A stretch of DNA of 9,134 nt, taken from the NCBI GenBank assembly GCA_030728545.1, contig JANQZQ010000016.1:1-9134 (forward strand), given 5' to 3'. This DNA comes from Ilumatobacteraceae bacterium. Lineage in GTDB: Bacteria > Actinomycetota > Acidimicrobiia > Acidimicrobiales > Ilumatobacteraceae. Below are positions 1 through 5,786 of the stretch, piece by piece. The number at the start of each line of letters is the position of its first letter. Within the stretch, counting starts at the first letter, position 1. A program made the translations under genes and the position numbers. The notes below the pieces were generated by a model. It saw only the letters and a list, made by a program, of their open reading frames with translations. It made no database searches and was not told where the DNA came from.

Positions 1-1203
1 ATCGCGGGCATCCACTCGTTTGCTGGCCACGCCTTTCACACCAGCCGTTGGGACTACGCCTACACAGGTGGTGACTCGACCGGTGCGTTGATGACGGGCC
101 TTGCAGATAAACGTGTCGGCATCATCGGCACCGGGGCAACAGCGGTGCAATGCATTCCCCATTTGTCGCGCTCGGCAGGCGAACTTTTTGTGTTTCAACG
201 CACGCCGTCATCAATTGATGTGCGCAACAACCAACCAATCGACCCGCAGTGGTTCGCTCGCCTCGAAACAGGGTGGCAGCGCAAGTGGATGACGAACTTC
301 ACGGTTTTGCAAACGCTTGGTTTCGCCGAAGAAGATTTGGTGAAGGATGGTTGGACTGATATTTCGATTCGTATCCGCGATCGCACCGTGGAGTTGGTGA
401 AAGCAGGTGCCACCCTCGGGCCAGACACATTGCTGAAGGCCTACGAAGACTCTGACGACGAAAAGATGAACGAGGTGCGGGCACGAGTTGATGCGATTGT
501 CAACGATGAACACACTGCTGCAGCACTCAAGCCGTGGTACCGCCAGTTGTGCAAGCGGCCATGTTTTCACGATGAGTATCTGCAGTCATTTAATAATCCA
601 ACAACGCATCTAGTGGACACCGACGGCCAAGGTGTGGAGCGCATCGACGAACAAGGTGTGTGGGTTGCAGGCGAGCACTATCCATTGGACTGCTTGATTA
701 TCGCGTCAGGGTTTGAGGTCGGAACCAGTTACACACGACGCAGCGGCTTTGATATCGCTGGCCGTAACGGTGTTGCACTATCGGAATACTGGGCCGGCGG
801 CATGCGCAGTTTGCACGGCATTCATGTGCATGGGTTCCCGAATCTTTTTGTGATCGGGTTTACGCAAGGAGCAAACCAAATCGCCAACGTGCCGCAAAAT
901 TATGTGGAGAATGGCCTGGCAATTGCCGATGTCATCGCGCACGCCGAAGCCACAGGTGCACGACAAATCGAGCCAACGCAAGTGGCAGAAAATGACTGGC
1001 TGACTTTCATCACCAGCAACCAGCGCGGTTTGCGTGGCAACCCCGATTGCACGCCTGGCTATTACAACAACGAGGGCCAGCCGATTTCTCAAAGCGACAT
1101 GTTCAACGGCAGTGGGCACCCAGGCGGCCCGGTTGCATTCTTTGAGTTCCTGGATGCGTGGCGACAAACGGGCGAGTTCGTCGGCCTTCAATTCAGTGCG
1201 TGA
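1..1203 (+). CDS. Baeyer-Villiger-type flavin monooxygenase, N-terminus cut off by window edge
   Basis: The reading frame is open at base 1 and ends with TGA at 1201-1203, giving 400 visible residues. About 200 N-terminal residues, including the FAD Rossmann fold, should lie upstream. At visible residues 7-18 the Baeyer-Villiger fingerprint FxGxxxHxxxW[PD] is exact (FAGHAFHTSRWD). It is followed by the NADPH-binding GxGxxx turn (GTGATA, 43-48) and the typical VFQRTPS stretch (64-70). LIIASGFE (232-239) is the family's late ATGF-like flavin motif. Such enzymes use NADPH and O2 to insert oxygen next to a carbonyl, turning ketones into esters or lactones, or they oxidise N or S atoms; the substrate cannot be read from the sequence. 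An acyl-CoA dehydrogenase gene follows 41 bases downstream on the same strand, with no terminator seen between them, so co-transcription is likely. The in-frame TTG at 88 is internal to the protein and is not a start. Confidence 0.93.
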   Translation: MAGIHSFAGHAFHTSRWDYAYTGGDSTGALMTGLADKRVGIIGTGATAVQCIPHLSRSAGELFVFQRTPSSIDVRNNQPIDPQWFARLETGWQRKWMTNFTVLQTLGFAEEDLVKDGWTDISIRIRDRTVELVKAGATLGPDTLLKAYEDSDDEKMNEVRARVDAIVNDEHTAAALKPWYRQLCKRPCFHDEYLQSFNNPTTHLVDTDGQGVERIDEQGVWVAGEHYPLDCLIIASGFEVGTSYTRRSGFDIAGRNGVALSEYWAGGMRSLHGIHVHGFPNLFVIGFTQGANQIANVPQNYVENGLAIADVIAHAEATGARQIEPTQVAENDWLTFITSNQRGLRGNPDCTPGYYNNEGQPISQSDMFNGSGHPGGPVAFFEFLDAWRQTGEFVGLQFSA

Positions 1204-1244
1204 ACGGTTGCAACGACGCAAGCATCCACGGTTAGGGTAAGCCC

Positions 1245-2567
1245 ATGACTCGTCCTGGCATGTATTCGGGTGTAGCTACTGATGATGCAATGAACCTTGC
1301 AATGTCGGCCAAAGCGGTGCCGCTGTATGAAGCAGTAAAGAAGTTCATCGCCGAAGAAATTGAACCAGTCACCCGCAAATACTTTGAATTGGGCGAAGGT
1401 CGTGCTGATCGTTGGAGTTACGGCGAAGGCCAGTTGGAACTGCTCGAGCAACTGAAGAACAAAGCCAAGAAAGCTGGGCTGTGGAATTTCTTCTTGCCCA
1501 ACTCTGAAACTGGTGAAGGTTTGTCCAACCTCGACTACGCGTACATCGCTGTTGAGTTGGGTAAGAACCCCATCGCATCGGAAGTAATGAATTGCAGTGC
1601 ACCCGACACGGGCAACATGGAAGTGCTCGAACGCGTTGGAACACCAGAACAAAAAGAAAAGTGGCTGAAGCCACTCCTCAACGGCGAGATTCGCTCTGCG
1701 TACGCAATGACCGAACCCGACGTGGCGTCATCTGACGCTAAAAATCTCGAGTGTCGTGCAGTGCGCGACGGTGACGAATGGTTGATCAACGGCGAGAAGT
1801 TCTACATCTCTGGTGCCGGCGACCCACGTTGCAAGATCATGATTTGCATGTTGCTCACCAGCCCAGATGCGCCACCACACAAGCGCCACTCACAAATCTT
1901 GGTGCCGATGAATACGCCGGGTGTAGAGATTCTCGGTTCGATGGAAGTCTTCGGCGAAGACGACGCACCGCACGGACACATGCATTTGCGATTCAACAAC
2001 GTGCGAGTGCCGGCAGCCAACATGCTGCTCGGTGAGGGTCGTGGCTTTGAGATTTCTCAAGTGCGTCTCGGGCCGGGCCGCATCCACCATTGCATGCGCT
2101 CGATTGGTGCTGCAGAACGGGCACTGGAGTTGATGGTGCGTCGTGGTTTGTCGCGTGAAGCCTTTGGCAAACCCATCGCTCGCCTCGGCAAGAACACCGA
2201 AGTAATCGCCAAGGCACGAATCGAAATTGAAGCCATGCGACTCATGGTCTTGCGTGGGGCCAAGGCGATGGACACAATGGGCAACGCCGAAGCGCGCATT
2301 TGGGTGAGTGCGGTAAAGGCCATGGTGCCCGAGCGAGTGTGCAAAATCATCGACGAGGCAATCCAAGTGTTTGGTGGCGCCGGCATCTCGCAGTGGACCC
2401 CACTGGCCCGTATGTATGCCGGGCAACGCACATTGCGATTGGCTGACGGCCCCGACGAAGTGCACTGGCATGTGGTTGGGCGTGCCGAAATTGCTCGCTT
2501 TGAAGAGGAAAAGCAACCTGTGGCGAAGCCTGAACGAAACGGTCACAGCCACCCCGTTTCTTCCTGA
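1245..2567 (+). CDS. Acyl-CoA dehydrogenase, ACAD10/ACAD11-like
   Basis: This 440-residue soluble flavoenzyme should form the alpha-beta double bond in an acyl-CoA, passing electrons to an electron-transfer flavoprotein. FAD and substrate-binding signatures are clear: AYAMTEPDVASSDAKNL (152-168) and INGEKFYISGAGDP (181-194). GRIHHCMRSIGAAERAL (278-294) and RLADGPDEVH (398-407) are hallmarks of the ACAD10/11 branch rather than of short- or medium-chain enzymes. In that branch the usual YEGT-type catalytic loop is replaced by the ADGPDE loop, so the base is probably acidic residue 401, 404 or 405 (inferred). Human ACAD11 has fused kinase-like domains; here only the dehydrogenase is present. The start is ATG 1245, with AGGG at 1234-1237 seven bases upstream; Met codons at residues 6, 16 and 20 are alternatives. 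A hydrophilic tail after residue 420 looks dispensable. It lies 41 bases after the monooxygenase gene and probably shares its transcript. Chain length is unknown. Confidence 0.93.
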   Translation: MTRPGMYSGVATDDAMNLAMSAKAVPLYEAVKKFIAEEIEPVTRKYFELGEGRADRWSYGEGQLELLEQLKNKAKKAGLWNFFLPNSETGEGLSNLDYAYIAVELGKNPIASEVMNCSAPDTGNMEVLERVGTPEQKEKWLKPLLNGEIRSAYAMTEPDVASSDAKNLECRAVRDGDEWLINGEKFYISGAGDPRCKIMICMLLTSPDAPPHKRHSQILVPMNTPGVEILGSMEVFGEDDAPHGHMHLRFNNVRVPAANMLLGEGRGFEISQVRLGPGRIHHCMRSIGAAERALELMVRRGLSREAFGKPIARLGKNTEVIAKARIEIEAMRLMVLRGAKAMDTMGNAEARIWVSAVKAMVPERVCKIIDEAIQVFGGAGISQWTPLARMYAGQRTLRLADGPDEVHWHVVGRAEIARFEEEKQPVAKPERNGHSHPVSS

Positions 2568-2598
2568 GCCGTCGCACCGCTCAGCCAGCGGGCGCCGC

Positions 2599-2629
2599 TT
2601 GACGGGTCGTACGCCAACTTTGCTACCGT
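2599..2629 (+). promoter_or_regulatory. Candidate promoter of the Fe-alcohol dehydrogenase gene
   Basis: TTGACG at 2599-2604 is a good -35 match. TACCGT at 2624-2629 fits the actinobacterial -10 form TAnnnT. The spacing is 19 bases, slightly long. Transcription would begin near 2636, leaving a leader of about 45 bases that holds a small hairpin and the Shine-Dalgarno sequence. It lies in the 113-base gap after the acyl-CoA dehydrogenase gene, so the dehydrogenase can be expressed separately from the upstream pair. Confidence 0.42.
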
Positions 2630-2637
2630 GACCGCTG

Positions 2638-2653
2638 CGGGTGACAACACCCG
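2638..2653 (+). other. Small hairpin in the leader of the Fe-alcohol dehydrogenase mRNA
   Basis: CGGGTG (2638-2643) and CACCCG (2648-2653) form a perfect 6-bp stem with the loop ACAA. No T-run follows, so it is not a classic terminator. It lies within a few bases of the predicted transcript start and 9 bases before the G-rich ribosome-binding stretch. A role in mRNA stability or ribosome access is a guess. Confidence 0.3.
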
Positions 2654-2662
2654 TCAACATGT

Positions 2663-2670
2663 GGGGAGGG
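2663..2670 (+). promoter_or_regulatory. Strong Shine-Dalgarno sequence fixing the Fe-alcohol dehydrogenase start
   Basis: GGGGAGGG contains GGAGGG, ending 10 bases before ATG 2681. The alternative in-frame ATG at 2870, which would remove the lysine-rich tail, has no purine-rich site in front of it. This supports the tail being translated. Confidence 0.65.
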
Positions 2671-2680
2671 CCCAAGAATC

Positions 2681-2833
2681 ATGGCAGCCAAGAAAAAGAC
2701 GGTGAAAAAGACAGCCAAGAAAAAGACCGCAAAGAAGCCAGCGAAGAAAGCCGCCAAGCGGTCGCTGAAAAAGAAGCCAGCGAAAAAGAAGCCAGTCGCC
2801 AAGAAGTCCCCAAAACAAGCTGTGAAGAAATCG
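2681..2833 (+). other. Low-complexity KKxAKK tail-coding region, H1/HupB-like
   Basis: Residues 1-51 of the dehydrogenase are built from loosely repeated units such as KKTAKKKTAKK, PAKKAAKR and KKPAKKKPVAKK. The composition is Lys, Ala, Pro, Ser and Thr, with 24 Lys plus one Arg in the first 50 positions and the first acidic residue only at 72. The pattern resembles the C-terminal tails of actinobacterial HupB and of histone H1, which bind DNA or RNA; here it sits at the N-terminus of an enzyme. The DNA is A-rich and made of AAG/AAA codons, unlike its surroundings. It is not a signal peptide, as no hydrophobic core follows. Confidence 0.85.
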
Positions 2834-4063
2834 CCAGCGAATTTAGGCCCAGCGGTGTCGGCTCAACGGATGTTCAATTTGGCAGCGCTATCAGAAACAG
2901 TTTCTGGCCCCGGCGTTGCAGCATCGCTGCCACAGCACGTATTGGCTCGTGGCAAGAAGGCATTCATCGTTACCGACCAAGGTGTACGTGGCGCCGGAAT
3001 TGTGACGCCCATCGTGGAGAACTTGGAAAAAGCCGGTGTACCAACACTCGTGTTTGATCAGGTGTCACCCAACCCCACCGATGTAAACGTCGCCGCGGGT
3101 GTTAGTGCACTGAACAAGTTTGGCGTGGAGGGAACCGTCGTGGTGTTCATCGGCGGTGGCTCAGTGATGGACTGCGGCAAGTACATCGCGTTGGCCGCAC
3201 CAAACGGCGTGGACAACCTGCACCTGGCGTTTGCACCAAATCTCGATGCAAATGATCGCATTGACTTCGGCACGCTCGCGCCACGCGCACAAGCCTCGAA
3301 GCCTGGGTTGCCAACGATTGCGTTGCCAACCACCTCGGGCACAGCATCGGAGACCAACGGTGGAGGTCTTATCACCGACACGCTCACCAACCCAAAGGTG
3401 CATCGCAAGTTGACCTTCAGCAATCCATCAGTGGCACCGGCCGTGGTGCTGCTCGACCCGACACTCACACTCGGCATGCCCGCGCGCGGCACGGCAGCCT
3501 GCGGAATGGACGTGCTCACACATGCCATCGAGTGCTACACGTCAGCAGGCTCAAACCCCTACGCCGATGCTCTGGCGCTGCACGCGATTCGTTTGACTGG
3601 TCAATGGTTGCCCAAAGTGGTAATCAACGGCAGCGACCTCGAAGCGCGAGCACAAATGCAAATCGCCTCGCATCTTGCGGGCCGCGCGTTTTCGTCGGGC
3701 CCACTGCTCGGGCTCGTGCACGCCACCGGTCACCCAATCTCGGGTCAATTGCATCAGGCGCATGGCCAGACGTTGGCCACGATGTTGCCGCATGTGATGC
3801 GGTTCAACCGCGATGTGGTGGCACGGCGTTACGCCGATATTGGTGAAGCACTCGGATCAGAACACGACCCTGAGGCAGGTATTGCCGCCGTGGAGAAATT
3901 GTCGGCGACGGTGGGCACCAACAAAAAACTGCGCGAGCTGGGTGCGTCTAATGACAACATCAACGACCTCACGCAGGATGCGCTGCGCGACCTCATCATT
4001 TTGAACACGCCGAAGTATCCAACTCGTGGCGACATCCACGAGTTGTATGCCCGCGCGATGTAG
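2681..4063 (+). CDS. Iron-type alcohol dehydrogenase with histone-like polylysine N-terminal tail
   Basis: This 460-residue protein is a group III (iron-dependent) alcohol dehydrogenase preceded by a basic tail. The catalytic part, from about residue 64, has the usual family length of roughly 400. The nucleotide-binding GGGSVMDCGK spans 158-167. Metal ligands by comparison with the FucO family are Asp277 and His281 (GMDVLTHAIE), His347 and His361, with catalytic-type His351 (GLVHATGHP then QAHG); the spacing of 4 and 14 between histidines matches the family. It should reversibly oxidise an alcohol or hydroxy acid with NAD(P). A 4-hydroxybutyrate dehydrogenase-like role is possible because a succinate-semialdehyde-type dehydrogenase is nearby, but the substrate is unknown. 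Residues 1-50 hold 24 lysines and no acidic residue, which is foreign to this family. The start is set by a strong Shine-Dalgarno sequence. Its TAG stop directly abuts the stop of the convergent Nudix gene. Confidence 0.93.
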   Translation: MAAKKKTVKKTAKKKTAKKPAKKAAKRSLKKKPAKKKPVAKKSPKQAVKKSPANLGPAVSAQRMFNLAALSETVSGPGVAASLPQHVLARGKKAFIVTDQGVRGAGIVTPIVENLEKAGVPTLVFDQVSPNPTDVNVAAGVSALNKFGVEGTVVVFIGGGSVMDCGKYIALAAPNGVDNLHLAFAPNLDANDRIDFGTLAPRAQASKPGLPTIALPTTSGTASETNGGGLITDTLTNPKVHRKLTFSNPSVAPAVVLLDPTLTLGMPARGTAACGMDVLTHAIECYTSAGSNPYADALALHAIRLTGQWLPKVVINGSDLEARAQMQIASHLAGRAFSSGPLLGLVHATGHPISGQLHQAHGQTLATMLPHVMRFNRDVVARRYADIGEALGSEHDPEAGIAAVEKLSATVGTNKKLRELGASNDNINDLTQDALRDLIILNTPKYPTRGDIHELYARAM

Positions 4064-4073
4064 CTACGCGGCA
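4048..4073. terminator. Candidate bidirectional hairpin across the convergent gene junction
   Basis: TGCCCGCG (4048-4055) can pair with CGCGGCA (4067-4073) in a 7-bp stem with one bulged C, enclosing an 11-base loop that contains the palindrome TAGCTA made by the two stop codons. The two genes have no space between them, so any terminator must overlap coding sequence. There is no T-run on either side, so if it terminates transcription it would be a non-canonical or factor-assisted site. Confidence 0.3.
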
Positions 4074-4540
4074 AGTTCAGCGCGCACAAGCAAAGCAATT
4101 TCCGGCCAGTTGGCGCCCAAACCAGGGTGCAGGTCGAACGTTGCCACATCGTCGAGCGGAACCCAACGTGTTTCTGCTGATTCGTGGTTAGCGGCGTAGA
4201 CACCGGCATCGTCTTTGGTAAAGGCGATAACGGTGTCGTAACGCCAACTGCCATGATCATCAGCAAAGACGTGTCGCACTTCCATGCGCGTGGAGTCAAC
4301 ACCGACTTCTTCACGGGCTTCACGAATAGCAGCAGTCACGATGTCTTCATGCGAATCGCGGGCACCGCCCGGCACTGCCCATGTGCCACCACCGTGGGTC
4401 CATCCGGCACGCAACTGCAACAGCACATGCGGTGGGTGCAAGTCGGTGCGCACCAGTAAAAGCCCAGCAGCCCCGTGCAGACCCCAGTGTTCGCGACCGC
4501 AGTCGCACAACATGAATCCGTCGCCGTCGCGGTGTGCCAT
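4064..4540 (-). CDS. Nudix hydrolase
   Basis: This 158-residue protein carries a perfect Nudix box Gx5Ex7REUxEExGU: G59, E65, then REAREEVGV (73-81), with the Mg2+-binding glutamates E77 and E78 present. Nudix enzymes cleave a nucleoside diphosphate linked to another group, for example oxidised dNTPs or nucleotide sugars; the substrate here cannot be assigned. The N-terminal CDCGREHWG stretch (12-20), followed by LHGAAGLLLV (21-30), is typical of an actinobacterial Nudix subfamily. It lies 5 bases downstream of the MFS transporter gene on the same strand and has no Shine-Dalgarno sequence, so translational coupling is likely. A TATAAG hexamer spanning the upstream stop codon might give extra transcription. 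The end abuts the Fe-alcohol dehydrogenase stop with zero bases between. Confidence 0.93.
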   Translation of the reverse strand: MAHRDGDGFMLCDCGREHWGLHGAAGLLLVRTDLHPPHVLLQLRAGWTHGGGTWAVPGGARDSHEDIVTAAIREAREEVGVDSTRMEVRHVFADDHGSWRYDTVIAFTKDDAGVYAANHESAETRWVPLDDVATFDLHPGLGANWPEIALLVRAELAA

Positions 4541-4544
4541 TGTT

Positions 4545-4550
4545 CTTATA
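4545..4550 (-). promoter_or_regulatory. Possible internal -10 element before the Nudix gene
   Basis: Read on the minus strand, TATAAG lies 4 bases before the Nudix ATG and contains the TAA stop of the transporter. It matches five of six TATAAT positions, but it is closer to the start codon than normal for a leaderless transcript and has no convincing -35. It may be chance. Confidence 0.2.
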
Positions 4551-5727
4551 CGTGCACGGGCACTGCAGTTGTGCCACCACGCAGACCCCAGCGATTGCCA
4601 GCCAACAAACGTGCCACACCGATGAGCGATGCCATGACGATCCCAGCGATGGCAAAAGTGGTGGTGCGCCCTAGAAATTCGTACGACACCCCAGCGAACG
4701 ATGCAGCAATTCCGCCAGTGAGTGTTTGCACGCCGCCGAGCAGACCCTGGGCTCCGGCCTGACGTTCGGGTGGAGCAACCATTCCGACCGAGACGCCGGC
4801 GCTGGTAACCGTCATGCCGTCATTCAGCGTGTGCGCAAAGAAGACCACCATCAGCAGCCACGGAACCGAGATGATGCCGTACAGCGTCATGCACGCAGCA
4901 CCGAACAACATTCCGAAACCACCAGCCCGAAACGGCCCGACACGTTGCACAAAACGCCCACCGTATGGTGCCATCACCACCATTGGCAGAACAAAAAGTG
5001 TGATGCCAGTGTTCGCCATCCATGTCGGGGCATCGAGGTCGTTCATCATGAGCGCCCACAGCGAATCGAAGGTTCCGATCATAAAAAACACCGCAACACC
5101 GATGAGCACACCAGCAGCGATTGCTCGGTTGCGCAACAAGTCGATGGCAAATCGTTCAGTCGGATGATCTTCGGCTGCCGTTTCAGGAATCGGCATCGTA
5201 AGGATGACTGCGGTCACGATGGAGAGTGCCACGCCGATTACCAAGAATGGTGCGGGAATCCCGAATGGTGCCACGAGAAATGCTGAAAGCATCGGCCCGG
5301 CGGCAAACCCACCAACCTCGCACGACATCACCCGCCCAAGATTGCGACCGAGATTTTGCGGCTCGCTAACGATGATGACGCGACGCATGGCGGGCAGGGC
5401 GCAGCCAATCCCGATGCCCGAGATAAAGCGCGAGCCGAGCAATTCAGGCAGCGAGTCAGAAAATGCCATGGCAAAGTTGCCAACGATGGCGAGAGTCAAG
5501 CCGATGAAGATGAGTTGGCGTGAACGACCGCGATCAGCCATTGGCGCGATGGCGATTTGGGCAAAAAACGAGGTAAAAAACCCGGTTGCGATCACCAATC
5601 CGAGCGACCCTTCGCTGATACCGAACTGCTCGCGATAATCGTCGAGCATGGTGAACATCACGCCGTATGCCGATGACTTCACGGCGATCGCCACGAACAA
5701 TGCGATGAGTAAACGCTTGCGTGGCAC
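4546..5727 (-). CDS. Major facilitator superfamily transporter
   Basis: This 393-residue, very hydrophobic inner-membrane protein is of a length usual for 12-helix MFS carriers. Motif A between helices 2 and 3 appears as APMADRGRSR (61-70). GSRFISGIGIGCALPAMRR (98-116) fits the helix 4 region. A charged cytoplasmic loop near 181-200 separates the two six-helix halves, and a second weaker motif A-like stretch, APYGGRFVQRVG, lies at 253-264. It resembles drug or metabolite exporters, but the cargo is unknown. The start is GTG 5727: a TAG stop lies in frame only three codons upstream, so nothing longer is possible. No Shine-Dalgarno sequence precedes it, whereas a TAnnnT hexamer lies 6 bases before the GTG, suggesting a leaderless mRNA. 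The Nudix gene follows after 5 bases, as a likely operon. The aldehyde dehydrogenase gene diverges from it across 59 bases. Confidence 0.9.
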   Translation of the reverse strand: MPRKRLLIALFVAIAVKSSAYGVMFTMLDDYREQFGISEGSLGLVIATGFFTSFFAQIAIAPMADRGRSRQLIFIGLTLAIVGNFAMAFSDSLPELLGSRFISGIGIGCALPAMRRVIIVSEPQNLGRNLGRVMSCEVGGFAAGPMLSAFLVAPFGIPAPFLVIGVALSIVTAVILTMPIPETAAEDHPTERFAIDLLRNRAIAAGVLIGVAVFFMIGTFDSLWALMMNDLDAPTWMANTGITLFVLPMVVMAPYGGRFVQRVGPFRAGGFGMLFGAACMTLYGIISVPWLLMVVFFAHTLNDGMTVTSAGVSVGMVAPPERQAGAQGLLGGVQTLTGGIAASFAGVSYEFLGRTTTFAIAGIVMASLIGVARLLAGNRWGLRGGTTAVPVHV

Positions 5728-5733
5728 GCAGCG

Positions 5734-5739
5734 AGGCTA
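5734..5739 (-). promoter_or_regulatory. -10 element for a leaderless MFS transporter mRNA
   Basis: On the minus strand TAGCCT (TAnnnT) ends 6 bases before GTG 5727, the spacing expected if transcription starts at the first base of the start codon. The gene has no Shine-Dalgarno sequence, which agrees. No good -35 match was found. Confidence 0.4.
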
Positions 5740-5774
5740 CTGACCAACGGGCATGTGGGAGTATCTGCGACAAT

Positions 5775-5779
5775 GGAGG
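5775..5779 (+). promoter_or_regulatory. Shine-Dalgarno sequence fixing the aldehyde dehydrogenase start
   Basis: GGAGG lies 7 bases before GTG 5787 but only 1 base before the other in-frame GTG at 5781. Spacing selects 5787 and rules out longer versions reaching into the transporter's first codons. Confidence 0.6.
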
Positions 5780-5786
5780 CGTGGGC

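Noticed and set aside
1890..2675. A 261-residue minus-strand frame
   Set aside because: It is a shadow opposite the acyl-CoA dehydrogenase, with no recognisable motif and His/Arg/Cys-rich composition typical of antisense frames.
2641..3057. A Glu/Lys/Ser-rich 138-residue frame overlapping the start of the Fe-alcohol dehydrogenase
   Set aside because: It is the shifted reading of the AAG-rich lysine tail; the other frame has all dehydrogenase motifs and the Shine-Dalgarno sequence.
4726..5286. A 186-residue plus-strand frame
   Set aside because: It lies opposite the MFS gene and is His/Arg/Asp-rich without motifs.
5721..5786. Longer start for the aldehyde dehydrogenase at GTG 5721
   Set aside because: It would overlap the divergent transporter start and adds residues unlike the family; GGAGG spacing favours GTG 5787.
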